The position numbers and the translations under genes are program-made. The notes below the pieces were generated by a model. That model did no database searches. It had not been told where the DNA came from and saw only the letters and a program-made list of their open reading frames with translations. A stretch of DNA of 64,000 nt from Atopsyche davidsoni (taxonomy: Eukaryota > Arthropoda > Insecta > Trichoptera > Hydrobiosidae). The first letter of the stretch is position 1; the number at the start of each line of letters is the position of its first letter. The DNA is taken from assembly GCA_022113835.1 (NCBI GenBank), contig JAILWY010000006.1, forward strand, positions 310,001 to 374,000. Reading direction: 5' to 3'. Positions 45,921-59,500 of the stretch are shown piece by piece.

Positions 45921-46112
45921 GAGGACCTGCTGATCCATGGTGACAGTGTGTATGACATCATAGACAAGCAGGACCATCAGGCTGTGCAGGCCGAGCTGTG
46001 TCGTTCTGCCACTCCTGCAGCCACCCCTCCTGCCCTGGACTCCAGGATGTTCCTGTGCCGGATCAACGTGGCCAGGAACGCCAGGCGGCAGATGCGCTTC
46101 GGAGACCAGAAG
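45921..46112 (+). CDS. dys: dysfusion, coding exon 5 (PAS-A continued; gene continues off the right edge)
   Basis: 64 codons between acceptor CCGTAACAG and donor AAG/GTAGGA, phase 0. It reads EDLLIHGDSVYDIIDKQDHQ and AVQAELCRSA, a less conserved loop TPAATPPALDS, then RMFLCRINVARNARRQMRFG and DQK. HGDS.YD.ID..DH is the typical PAS-A signature. The five exons total 579 nt, 193 codons. The rest of PAS-A, PAS-B and the activation region are not visible to the right, so intron 5 exceeds 17.8 kb or the gene structure differs. Confidence 0.93.
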
Positions 46113-46904
46113 GTAGGAAAACCCTCCTCCATACCTGATTCGTCACAACTTGAATCTTGAAAAACATACAGATTTGAAGCCTAATACATAATAAATATAC
46201 AACACAAAAAACAATGCTTTTTGAAACTTTTACACCACCAACTGTAATCTATGCAATCTACTATAAATTGTATTTTCAGTCTTCAACTCTCACATTTACT
46301 TGCGCGTTTCGTGAACGCATAAAAAACGTATTTTAAAGCTAATCTATTTATATTGACATTCTCTGAAAATAACCCTCGCTATCTTCTAGATTAGTTCTAG
46401 AAACTATGTTCTGTGCAGATCTCTATAATTTGCATAATAAACAAGCTGCACTTATCGCTAAACATATATTGGCTTATAATTGTGCGGTACGATCACTTGC
46501 TTGCAATAATTATTACTTAGGATAATGTTTCTTTACTGCGCTGTGCACTAGACGTATTAATTTCTCATTATGAAGTACCTGAATCGTGTTCTAAGGGATG
46601 TGATTATAAATTATTTTTAATAAGAAATATATTTAAAAAAATTGTAATATTAACTACATGCGTTGGTAAACTTATTTGGTTTATGTTTAATTACCTGTCT
46701 AGCAGATTATCATGTATGCTATCATCATAAATGATATAATATATATTTTAATTAAAAATTCAGCATTGGAAAAGAAAAGACAAAATTAATATTAAAAACT
46801 TGCATATAACATATATATAATATACCCAACAAAATAAATTTCGAAGTGATGCGCTAAAATCTTAATGACTGACACTACCAGTATCGAAACGTTATCTTTT
46901 TCAT

Positions 46905-47105
46905 CAAGTACCTCTCCTCAGAGGAGGTTGGCGATCATTTTACTGAGCATATACATATGCTGAGCCAGTGTTTATGGTTTTCTAATGGAAAAATAGTGTA
47001 GTCTCCGGGTTCTTGTAAGCTCTGGCGTTAAAATCTAATACTTCACCTCGACAAGGTACTTCCAGAGCACATCCCTCCACAATCATTCAAAGTCCACTAC
47101 TCCAA
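46905..47105. repeat. dispersed repeat family B copy in dysfusion intron 5
   Basis: 'tcctcagaggaggttggcga', 'atgctgagccagtgtttatg' and 'tacttccagagcacatccct' are as in the copy at 8955-9275, with an internal deletion. Confidence 0.6.
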
Positions 47106-47189
47106 ACGTTATAACACCGTTCAATAAAAAACTTGTTGTAATATCATGAATACCAATAAATTTTAACGTTATGGGTCCCATGAGTTATG

Positions 47190-47415
47190 ATTCCGTCGGT
47201 CGGTCCTTCCCTGAGAGCGGCGGCCTAGCGGTGTAATTTACGGGGAAACGATTGTCTCTGCGCCGGTACCATCTGCGGAACAAAACAATAATCTCCGGCC
47301 GCCTGCATGAGGTATCGCCCGCTGACGTCACGTCGCTTGCTTTAATATCACTCCAGGCATTTCGCCCGCCAAGTACACAGTCGCGAGGAGAGCTTTGCGG
47401 CCGAGCCGGCGGGCA
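47190..47415. promoter_or_regulatory. GC-rich island in dysfusion intron 5
   Basis: A block of about 60% GC in AT-rich DNA, including 'cgctgacgtcacgtcgc' near 47320 (CRE-like TGACGTCA followed by CACGTC) and 'gcggccgagccggcggg'. An 88-codon frame is not recognised. It may be an enhancer or an internal promoter. Confidence 0.35.
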
Positions 47416-47612
47416 AAAAAAATTTAAAAAATATTACTTCACACACATACAGTTAAAGTTAAGCCTTAAATCGTTAAACAGTAGATTTTTCTACATTTTT
47501 AAAAATATATTAATTTAAAACTATGTTTACATTTGTGTTCAGTGCGTGCTTCTAGCTTTGCGGCTGATAGGCAAAAGCGTAAAATATGTATTACTAATTT
47601 TACTGCATACGC

Positions 47613-48135
47613 CTTAAGGGTCTAGGTCCCATAATCGAGTTTTTTTGATCATTTTCTAGTCCGTTTTGCGAAAAATCGACTGCACCAATCAAAAATATTT
47701 AAATGCAAAAAGTTTGATGCATCCCTTCTTCCGAACACAATATATGTTTATTTCTTATGAATTTACTATTAATATGATAAATATGTGTTTTTCCGATTGA
47801 AGTGTAGGAATTTAGAGATTCGTCCGGTACATTTTCCAAGAATCCTAAACACTTTTTAAAGTCTTTTTTTCAATTGGAATTGAAAGATTAAATACAAACC
47901 TTGTGCGTCTTATAAATTTAAAAAAAAAAAAAAATCGTTTAACAAACTTTGGTTTTGAAAAGTCGTCATTTTATCCAATTTTTCAATATCTTCAAGATTT
48001 TATTTTACCCTGAAAATGGACGTAAATTAAATAATAAAAAATTGTTAAATATAATTTATAGTTTTTTAAATACTCTGTAAAAAAATCAACTTTCGACATA
48101 GAAAAATAAAGTGACAATTAAATTAATTAAATGAC
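47613..48135 (-). repeat. dispersed repeat family C, copy 2 (inverted)
   Basis: Minus-strand copy of 6984-7522, starting 'ttaagggtctaggtccc' on the plus strand and ending near 'aaatgacacgaatt'. All internal marks are present in reverse order. Confidence 0.7.
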
Positions 48136-50360
48136 ACGAATTGTGCGAATTAAAAAAAATGGAGTTACAATAATATTTTTACAAAATATTTTTTTTTTTG
48201 AATTGCAGCCATCATTTTCTTGTCGGACTTTACTCGCGACTGCATATAATTGAATTGCAATAGAAAATGTGATGTATGCAATGCGATTGTTGCATTGTGA
48301 GCTGCATGGGACGCGGGCCGTTTTGTGATTTATATAGAACTGCAGGGGTGTGTGAGAAAGCGCGGACACTCCTAGTCCTAGGAAACCAACTTATTGAAAA
48401 CCACCATTGTTGTGGAACACCTGGCAAATTATTTATTGGTAAAATATTAAATTGCTGTTGTTTTACTATACACCATGGACTTGTTATTATACTGACACTG
48501 ATACATCTAAAACAAACTGAAAACTGAAAACCAATGATAGAAATAAACAGTTATGAAAAGTGTTATTTATACTAGTATGACATTTTTTTTATGTCTAAAA
48601 TAAATGTTATAAAATAAGGCTTTTCTTGACTGATGTTTCATTAACAGGCTACTTCAATTATAACAGCCTTTCAAGAAAAAAAAAATCTTTTTCAAAAGAC
48701 TGTCATTGCATTTATTATAGCTTTTAGTGCTTAATTGAGCCTGGTCATTGAATTAATTTTTAGGTAATAATTAATGTACTATTGTGGTAGACAATATATG
48801 AGATAGAAGTCTGAAAGAAAAATATATTCTACTTCACTGAATTATAAGTATGACATCATGAATGCAGTAATTCCTCATTAACGTTACTCACTTCAAATAG
48901 TGAGAAAGTCTTTTGAGTATCATTAATTCAATGCAGCATTTTATTTCTCTGTTACTAAGAGAAGATTTTGTGTGAATTCTATCTTGAATAAAATTTAACC
49001 ATGACAATTATTAATCGATACGTTTATATAAAAAAATATTATTTAAATTAAAAACATGTGTCGGTTTTTTAATGCAAAGTAAATATTTATCATGTGCAGC
49101 TGTCTAAAAAATGCAGTCACAAAAGATAAACTTTATGAAGTGCGTGCCAATCAGTAGAGTGGCTCGGGTGCCGCGGGGACTTCTGAAGCATTTTGTTTGG
49201 TGCAGATGTCAATGCGCATCGAATCGTCCATTGATTTAATACTTTCGGAGGTCGTTCCCTCATCTAATTAAGAAATTATTGTCATTTCATTGTATGACAC
49301 AGCGGAAATAACAAAAAAGATATCTTGTTAGCGAAACCAACAACATTACCGACAGAATTTAAACAGATGGTTTTTGTTATCGAGTGGGTAACAATGTTAG
49401 ACCTTTGATCGAGGCGAACATCCCTTTCTGATACAAAATCGGAGATGAAAGAAAACACCGAACAAAAGAAATCATATCGAGAATTCACAGATATTTAACT
49501 AACAGAATAAACACATTGTCTCGGATTGTTTGCATATTATTTTGGGCATCCAAAATGTAAACTTTGTATTTCAATTCCATATTCGGAGAGAAGGAAGGTT
49601 TCATCACAAGCAGCCACAATATTAGCTATTTTGGAAATACAATATTCATAAAAAAAATTACAGGCTAACTAAAAAGCGTGCTCTTAAAAACATTACTCAC
49701 AGTTGAAAAAAATTAAACAGACGATATCTAGCAAAACTTGTGAACGATAAAAATATTAGATGATGTTACAATTTTTTTTAAACAATTCTTCTGGTAATAA
49801 TTTATTTTTATTTATTAGTTATTTAACATGGTAAAGGTATAATTCTGCGACAATATATAAAGTATGACGTCTCATCTTTGTCATGATCCACCCATCGAGA
49901 AGGCCTACGCCCTGAGGGCCCCACTCGGCGCTACGCCCCTCGCAATGAGCCGATCCTAAGTATTAAGTACTAAGTACTAAGTGCCCCATTGACATTTGCA
50001 CGGCTATGGGAGAGTCGAGGCAGGTCGCCCGCAAGCCGCATTCCCATAAAAATTTGTACCACTTTGCACAGATGGAGTTTAAAGGACAATCAACAAGACA
50101 ATCGCATTGATTTGTCACACACACAACGCATATTAATAATCATTGATATTTCTTAGAATGAGATGAGGAATATCTCGTTTTGATTATCGTTTTTTTTCCT
50201 CTTTACATTGATCAAAAGTAAAGAAATAAAATAATACTTATACATTTAAACAATTAAAATTAAACTTGTATTTATCTAAAAAGTTTACAAAACCAAGTGA
50301 TATCTGTTTAAAACAAGTTTATATTTAAGGTGTCCAACCGGACACCAGAGGCAGTCCATT
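48136..50360. other. dysfusion intron 5, gene-free part
   Basis: No exon recognised. 49890-50050 is GC-richer (gccccactcggcgctacgcc) and holds short 'taagtactaagtactaag' repeats; it may be a SINE remnant. The rest is AT-rich. Confidence 0.4.
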
Positions 50361-50852
50361 ACCTGGCGAAATCGTTATGTCGAATGTTGATTTTTTACAG
50401 AGTATTGAAAAAACTATAAATTATATTTACCAATTTTTTATTATTTAATTTACATCCATTTTAAGGGTAAAATAAAATCTTGAAGATGTTGAAAAATTGG
50501 ATAAAATGACAACTTTTCAAAACCGAAGTTTGTTAAAGTTTTTTTTTTTTTTAATTTTTAAATTTATAAGACGCACATTGTTTATATTTAATATTTCAAT
50601 TCCAATTGAAAAAAGACATTTAAATGTTTAGGATTCTTGGAAAATGTACCGGACGAATCTCCGAATTCCTACACTTCAATCGGAAAAACACATATTAACA
50701 GTAAATTTATAAGAAATAAAAATATATTGTGTTCGGAAAAAGGGATGTATCAAACTTTTTGCATTAAAATAATTTTGATTGGTGCAGTCGATTTTTCGCA
50801 AAACGGACTAGAAAATGATCAAAAAAACTCGATTATGGGACCTAGACCCTTA
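50361..50852 (+). repeat. dispersed repeat family C, copy 3
   Basis: Same orientation as copy 1, from 'acctggcgaaatcg' to 'cctagacccttaa'. Upstream, TTAA followed by GGTGTCCAACCGGACACC (a small hairpin, 50330-50352) may belong to the element. A 104-codon frame inside is repeat-derived. Confidence 0.7.
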
Positions 50853-53800
50853 ACGCGTATTTACTTCGTATTAAAATATGTTGGAACCATTTTGAACAAA
50901 AGAACGGCTCTCGATCAAATACGAATAGCTCAAAGATTATATTTATTATAAAATTAAAGCAGTTTGTTGTTGAGTAAGTTCGAGTTCACTTTGATGCGCC
51001 ATATGAGCTAAGGTGTGAGTAATGATGGGTTATATTAACATGGTTATGAAATGCAACAGTTCTTCGTCATTATTATTCATTGGATTGCCGAGCCTGCTCC
51101 AGTCATATAATTAAAACTCGTTAATGATTTCACTCGATCAATAAGCTTCGATTAAAACATATTTTATTATCATTATACCAGCGCTTAGGTGATTCGATTG
51201 TTTTTATGAGTGTATCAGCAGTAGGGTAACCGTGCCTAAATCTTATACGGTTCAAGTTCTTTAATATAGATAAAATAAAACCAAACGTTGGATACATCTA
51301 AGAAAATTGTTTAAACTACTTGATGCTGTGCCCGGATATTTTTTTATATGAAAAATTAATAAAGTGTAACTGTATAAAGATTTCATTCACGGTTGCCGAT
51401 AATTCAACGATAAATTGATTGCAGATTAAATAGGAAAAAAAATGTTTTTCTTTGATTTATGAATCTTTAATTTTCGTTGGTAAAAAAAACACCGATATTT
51501 TTTTTTCTGCAAATCTGAAATTCAGGGATGGGAAACGTGATATCGTGATATTTCTTCAAGTGTTTCAAATTAAAATAATAGATATTTAAAATTCACATTG
51601 TTCGCTTAATCACCTGTCGATTGGTGAGCATACTCGGCGAGCCGGAACTGTTAGCCAATGACATCACAGGGATCTGTGGGAACCGACCAATGCACTGCTG
51701 ACTCACTGATAACAGAACGAGATAACAATACTTTGCGGGAAACTCAGCATGGCGAGGACGGAGTGCTCGGAATCCGTGAACTTTACCTTGCGGTCAGATA
51801 TCGGTGATTAATATTGATTGGCGATTAGTCACTTAATTGAGAAGAATGACTTCAATGAATGATGGCTTAATCCGCGTAAAATTTCATAATAATGCTGTTC
51901 GTGATTTACTACTAGAAAATAAATTATTTTTTAAAATACGCTGATTTGTGGTTGTTTGAAGGCGAGCTTTGAATTATGTGGAAAATTTATAAAAACTCAT
52001 TTTGAATGTAAAAATATGGCTTTAAAAACTACTCGTATAACTTGTATCATATTAATATTCTTGTACATATAAAAAATAATTTAAATTATCAGATGTACAA
52101 ACAAGATTATAAGCCTTTTACTATGCTTTATTAATTAACTGTAGAGTAACAAAAATAGACTACAATATATTGCCTTTTGCAAAGACGTTTTTTTAAAACA
52201 ATTTTTTTTATTTTAGCCACAACATGTATTATACATAAAAAGAAACAAAATTACTGAAGCATAATTAAAAAAATATAAATTCGTTATTTATCTTCTCGTT
52301 ATCCTTTATTATTTACCCGATATATTTCCCGTGTTTTATTGATTCCGTATTCCGTAAACATTAAAGAAAATTTAAAAAAATGATTTAAAAATATAAAATG
52401 ACATTCAATAATACAATTAACAAATTAGTTTGACCGGAAAAATAATGAATCAAATGCTTAAAAATATCTATTGGAGCATTTAGTTTTTTGTTATTCATGC
52501 GTCTGTCTATAAAAGTTTTTTTGTTTTATATTTATTGATATGAAAAAAATATTACCAGGTAATGTGCCAACAAAAAAAAAGGAAGACGTGATATTCAATT
52601 AAACCGTTGTTTTCTACGAATAAAGATAAAAAGTAATATCCGTCATGAAAGCGGGCTGTTATACTTGTTATTATTTAATTTAGGAAACTACCTGGCCAGG
52701 TACGAGCTTCGCCTGGACTAATTACATAACTCGGAGAACGCCCCTCGCAGGTGCTATAATTATCAACTTACCTGGATAAGTCGTCATCGATGCCACGAGA
52801 TCCTGTTAAAGAGGCGTGTCAATAAACATAAAAACCTGTTATTTGTTCCGAGCAAACACGTATCCATTCGAACCGCAGGTCTATCATTTTCGACAAATCA
52901 TAAAACCAAAAAAAAGCGAATCTGATTTAAGGAGACTGACGTCATTTTTTTCTTTCTCTGTATTAATCGGGAATTACTCGAAACTTCTTCTATTTTTCAT
53001 ATCGTGAGATAATTTTTATTTTTTGCCTATACTATATATTATTCGCTAAAAGATGCAGAAGAGTGTAATTGTCAAATAAAATGAAAACTAAATAAAAAAT
53101 ATTAAATGCTGCAATATTTATTTTTAAAAGTACTCGACGTTTCAGTGCATCCAATTTTTTTATAAATTCAAATTTAATTACAATATTATTTGTACTCAAG
53201 ACTGCATATACAAAAAAAATATTAAGATATCAAATAACTGTTGTTTGAAGATAATTGTAATAAAATTAAATATTTTAAATACTTTACTAAGTAAGATAAA
53301 CCACGTTTCAAAAGACATGGATTTATCCAAAAAGGAGAATGGATAGAAAAAAAAGATTTATAAATTTTTTTAGTCTATTTTTAAACGTTGTATAATTTTG
53401 GGCTTATGATAAATTGTTTTGGATAGTTTTGCATTAATTTTTTTTTAATAAAAACACAGTCGTAGAGTTTTAACTTGACGTGGTTTGGCCTGGGAAGTTA
53501 CGAGCAGAAAAAGTGAATACATAGTTATATTATGACTCACGTTTCAAACCGAATAAATTAAATCACGCCTGCAAATAACCAGTATTGTGTTATCAGGAAC
53601 GGCCTTAAGCCTTGACTGAGGCTGTCTTTTACATGAACCGGTCATAGTTGAACAAATGACCGAGTCATTTGGTTCTGAGCCACAAATCAAACACCGTCAG
53701 GCGAATGAAAGAAATAAACCAAAAAAAAAACTACACGTACTGGCGCCCAGAGCAATCTGTCAAAGTCATATGTTAATTCCAATAATGGATAATTAATCAA

Positions 53801-56322
53801 ATGAAATGGCCTTATAAATCAAAGACAGAATTGAAACAATAAGTGCCAATATGTCAAAGTGACCATTGTACTATTTTTTTTTTATTTGGAGGGTGCCTAA
53901 TAGTCAAATTTTGTGATTGTTATAAAACACGTGTAAATTAGTTCGGGTGTCTTGTATTATTATGAAGGTTGTTTCTAATGATTCTAATAAGTTATAAAAT
54001 ATGGTTTTAAAAGCAGTCGTATTTATTCTAAAAAATATTATAACGTTTTCATTGCATAAATACACATGATGTCATGATTTCTGCATCTTTCGTGATCACT
54101 GAAAAAAAAACCCTTTTGTTTGAGTCTGTTGAACGAAATTATTGAACGAAACACTTACAGCAAAGAAACCATGAAAGTGTGTTTTAATATTTGTTAAAGC
54201 TTTAATAAAATTTAAATAAAACGAAACAATGAGTAATTGCATGGTTGTAAATTTAAATCAAATTAAAATTATTATAGTTTTTAATTTATACCACTGGTTA
54301 AACAACTTTTGCTCGAGATTTATTGATTACTTGTGAATAAATTAATATTACGTATTCAACATAACTCAAAATATATAATTGATAACTTTTGGTTATTATA
54401 GTACATATTCGCATTAAACTATGAATGCACGTTTAGTTAAATTCGATAGGTTATTGATTCGAGTTTTTTTTGTGACCACATACATATCAAGTGTCACTTA
54501 TAATGTAGTTTGAAATATTTATTATAAAAACAGCACTGTAAAAGCAATAGAAGAACATTTGTTGTTTTATAAAAAAAAATATGTGTTTAATAGAATCTAT
54601 CTAAATAAATAACTAACATATCATGTCGTATGCATCTGGTCACTTGTAATTCTATAAAAAGTGTTTATGAAACAACCCATGAAAAAACGTGTCATTCTGT
54701 ATGACTAATTGAATCATATCACGCTAAACATATCCTGACCAGTAAAAATGCAGCCGTGCTGTTTATTAAATATCGATAATCTGTCAATTATTTTATAAAA
54801 ACTCAAACACCATTCAATCATTTTTTATAAGACATACCACACATATTACGAGCATCTGATACCGGTCTGCCTAACACTCTAGCAGCGCATATCTCCATGG
54901 AATAGGCTCTCCAAGATGTCAACGAGAAACTGGAACTATCTAAAACTTAAATTTTATTTTTCTAAATCGTATGCTTAAGTACCGAAAGTAGAATAATGCC
55001 AAGTGACTTGCTGTTAAAAGCAAAATAAGGAAACTGCAGTTTTGTCTCATTTGATACATCTCAAGCATGTACTAAATGCACACATGACAATCACAAATAC
55101 TATAAAAGAGTTTACCATTTAAAACTGAGTGAAAAATTATTTGACATAAGACCAAAAGTTTTTCAAAATGTTTTCAAACCCTAAAAGATATATCTATTTT
55201 TTTCTTCACAGTGTTTTTAAGTTTAGCAGGTTATATAATTCTTTGAATTAACGCGTTGTTTCTTACTAAGCTGAATTTCAGAACGGTTGTAAAATAAATA
55301 TGCTCAGTCCCGTTTAGATCAGAACGTGTGGTGTGCCCACCAATAGCCAATACAATGATTATGTTCTCTCATATAGTATTATGAAAGAGAATGTCTCTGA
55401 TATGCCAGTATGAATTCTGTGGGTGAGATAAGCTAAGTGTTTGACTGACGTCGGGTTTTTTGTAAATCAAGATATCATTTTTGTTTGGCCGTGGCATGTA
55501 CATAAATTTTGATGTCTTTATTCGAAATTGTTTCGCTGCAGGGAAGTGAACTGATTTACTGGTGAACTCGATTTCGGATCGAGAAGCTATTTTTTATTAT
55601 TGATGAACTTTTTGTAGAACCAGCAACAAGTAGTTAAGGCCATATAAACTCATTCTTTAACTCTAAAAGCAAAATAATTGTTTCGAGTATTAAATACAGA
55701 CAAAAAAACTGAAAAAGCTAATCAAAGATTTTCACTGAGTATAATTTTAGGATTCAGATTCATTTTTTCTTATACAATAAAATTATGGATACATTGTTTT
55801 TTTTTTGCAGAGTTTTTTAAAACGAGTATTTTTAGATTTTTTATTTTGGTGTTTCCCGAAAGCTAGTGTAAAAATAAAAAACAAATAAATTCATGCTATC
55901 AAAGGTACGGATAAAAAAAACAATAAAATAGAAAATGTCAATAAGATTTATTAAATACCAGCAAAGAACATAATGATTTATGCGTTGGTCACTTTAGGTG
56001 TTATAAAACACCATTATTTTCATTAATTACATACAATAATATAAAATAAATATTTTTTAATTACCATTGTCAGTTTGATTCCTATCCTATAATTAACCGA
56101 AGTAATAAATAAATTACCGCTTTTCCAATCTATGACCTTGTCATTTGTTACGAAAATTTGTTCAACACTAATTTTTGTTCACATCTGTTGTGTGAATGAA
56201 AAAATCATTAACATTTTTTAAAATTAGGATAATTATAATCAAAATTTGACGGCCTTGGGTGCAGCCCACTTACATTCTTTCCGCCAGGGGTTTTAAATCT
56301 TCCAAAGTAATTATCAAATATA
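50853..56322. other. dysfusion intron 5, AT-rich, repeat-poor part
   Basis: No exon or recognised repeat family. GC-richer patches at 51620-51770 and 52680-52805 stand out and could be regulatory. All frames are short and unrecognised. Confidence 0.45.
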
Positions 56323-56336
56323 CTAGAAATGTAGCC

Positions 56337-56351
56337 CGTCATAAAATGACG
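56337..56351 (-). terminator. Helitron 3' terminal hairpin
   Basis: Six-base stem CGTCAT/ATGACG with a 3-nt loop, ten bases before CTAG. It is identical in copy B (13102-13116). In Helitrons this hairpin serves as the transposition terminator. Confidence 0.85.
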
Positions 56352-56518
56352 TATTCGATGAACGATGTAATAGTGTTTGAACATATGTTTGGCTGACAAT
56401 TATATGAATATATTTTCTTTCATTTTGTACACATATATTTTGAATAAGTGGATATTAATTTCGAAAGCAATGCCATTCTATGAGCCATCACAAATGAGTG
56501 GTACATACCAATTTTTTA

Positions 56519-59500
56519 TTATAGGACTGTCTTGTATACAATGTTTTTTGTGAAAATTCTATTGTCTTGAAAGAGTTTGCCTTGCTGGTGACTTTCTTTC
56601 ACGAACACTTTAATATTGTCTTTATTGGAACATCTTGAGAATGCCACATATAACTGTCCATGTGCAAATACTGGTTCATCCAAATAAATGCCGACTGAAT
56701 TGAAACTTTGCCCTTGCGATTTATTAATTGTCATTGCAAACGCTAATATGACGGGAAATTGCCGGCGTTTTAATATAAATGGCAAACCGGTCTCACTGGG
56801 GGCAATTTCAATCCTTGGAATAAAAACTCGGTCTCCTTTATTTGTTCCAGTTAACACCTCCACATCGATGAAATTGTGATGCAGCACTTTAACAATCATA
56901 CGGGTCCCATTACACAGTCCTCGCTTCGGCTGCATGTTACGGAGGAGCATAACAATGGCGCCTACTTTGAGGATTAGTTTGTGTGGGGGCATTCCCGAAG
57001 GAGTTTGGGAATTTAAAAATTCCGTTGTAAAAGTAAAATCGGTGTCATCTTCTGATACCACTGAATCTGCACTATAGTATATTTTATCAGTTCCCGGCAG
57101 CAGGCACAGAATTTGATGATTCAACTCTAAACATATTTTGTTTTTGGTGGTTAAAATCACTTTATCGGCTAGTTCATCACTGGCAATAATTGCATTCCCA
57201 TAAATGGCTCTAATAATGGAATCTTCACAAACCATGTGAGAAGGAATTTCGATATAACCCCTTGGCAAATCAGTTATTGGTTGCGTTTTGCCTTCTCCAA
57301 TGTCGATTAACCACTGATTGAACACGTCTTGTCCTTCTGATCGCATATTTACACTCAATTTTAATTTCAAAAAGTCACTCCAAAGTAAGCTTGATTTAAG
57401 ACATGCTTCGATTATATGAGTTCTTGACCCTTTCACAACCACTGGTAATGTCTGTCTAAAATCACCACCCAACAACATCACTTTTCCCCCAAATTTAATA
57501 TTGTTCTTTTGTATTTCTCGAAATAAAACATCTATGCATTGGAGCATATGGCAAGACATCATGGTTGCTTCATCGATAATAATTAGCTTTGCTTCACGTA
57601 AAGATACAGCTTCTTCTGACGCCATGCGCATATGGGATGTTGAATTCTCTAATATCGGAATCGGCAGCTTGAATCCACTATGGACAGTGCGGCCTCCTTT
57701 GAGTAGAAGAGCAGCAATACCTGTTGTCGCATGCGGTAGAACAATTTCTCCTTTTCCTCGTACGTATGCCATCAGCGTGTTATACAAATATGTTTTGCCA
57801 GATCCACCAGGTCCATCGAGATAAAAGCAACGACTTGACGATTCCGGATTTTCAAGTGCATCACGAATAAGATCAAAAGCTCGTTTTTGAAGTAAATTGA
57901 GTGTTTTAATTTTGATTGTCGCTTGATCTGCTTCCGCTTGAATGTCCATGTAGTCGATGGCTTGTTCTGGAATTGATCCTGGGTTTGGTAAACTAAATGA
58001 TGCCAACTGAAGGCCATGTGACAGTAGAATGTCCTGTATGTCATGCAGAGCTTTATTCTTTGCATTCAACTCGCTCATATATATCAGATAATCTTCGCAC
58101 AACATATTGGAAAATGTATCCCACAAACCTGATGCATTGGTTGGATTGCAAAAGACACAAATAAAAGCAAATATTTGTCTCAACTGTCGAGGCATTTCAA
58201 AAATTGAAGCTTCATCTAAAAGGCGTTCCCATTCTTGGTCATCTGCTAAGAGATTTCTTTGCCGTGCAGCTTCTACGAATGTCGGTTGCAATGTACCATT
58301 GAAGCTTTTCAAATTTTCAAAACTCATTGCTCCAGCTACTTTCAGTAAAAGCAAACGAAGGCAATATCTCTCCATATCTTTCGGACTAACTGTATAGATC
58401 CGAGACATCACATTACCGCTGGTCTTCTTCCTTGCACTCCATTTCCCTTTTGAAAAGACATAATGGTTAGGAATCTCAGAGTACAAATATTGTCTCGCAT
58501 TTGCATCAATTATGTTCAACTTAAACCATGCTGTCAGTGTTGTATCATTTTCTGCAGCGCGGGCAAGTGCTGCGTGCTCTTCTCCATCGCTGAAACGGAC
58601 CATTTGTTGGAGCGGAAGATGGATAGCTAGTCGAATAATTGCATGAGACCTATCGTGCATTTTATATTCTCTTAGCCGCCAAATCGCTTCAGGGGCACTA
58701 ACATATCGAGCATCGATATGATTTGTTACTTCATTCAAAACAAATTCACCCTTCTGTTCCGTATTTCCAATGGTAACATTGGCCGAATCGTACCCTTTGT
58801 AGATATATTTATAAATATATTTTATAGATTTTATGGATGTGCAGGCCTCTACATTGATGTGAGCATTGTATTTAAGTAATAAATAAGGATTATATGGCAC
58901 AACAAATCTGTTGTCTACAGGTGTTTCTCTAATCCTTATGCTTACTCCTTCCTGCCTTTTATACAATGGATATCCATCTTCACTCATTTTTGTGGTCACT
59001 TGAAACTTTTTAGGGAAGTCTTTTGAGCACTTTCCCTCAACCATACATGGAGATTTGGGATTTAATGTTCCACATGGGCCATGAATCATTTGCTTTGTTA
59101 CTATGGCGAAAAGATTTGGATTGTTGGTTGTGCTCGGAATCTCTGCACTTATAAAACTGTCTACTTTTGCCACATCATTTAATTTGTCTTCGTTTTTTAG
59201 TATTATTAAAATGTGTGCATGGGGTAGCCCACGTTTTTGGAACTCTATAGTGTACACCCATGCAATCACTTTTCCAAACAGATTCAACTTAGTAATATCG
59301 CACATGAGTGATTTCAATTTTATATTAAAAACGCGTGCCACTAAATCTGGCCTATCTGTTGTATATTGTCCAGGAAATAAGTTGCTGGTAATCTCAGGCC
59401 ATTTTGGATTACACGTAAAAGTACAAAATATGTCTGGTTTTCCAAATCTCGTCACAATTGCCATGGCATCATTATACCTCTCTCTCATATTTCTTGGGGA

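Noticed and set aside
46113..56322. Search for PAS-B or later dysfusion exons
   Set aside because: I found no segment with the expected next conserved block; GC-rich islands there do not translate to PAS-like sequence.
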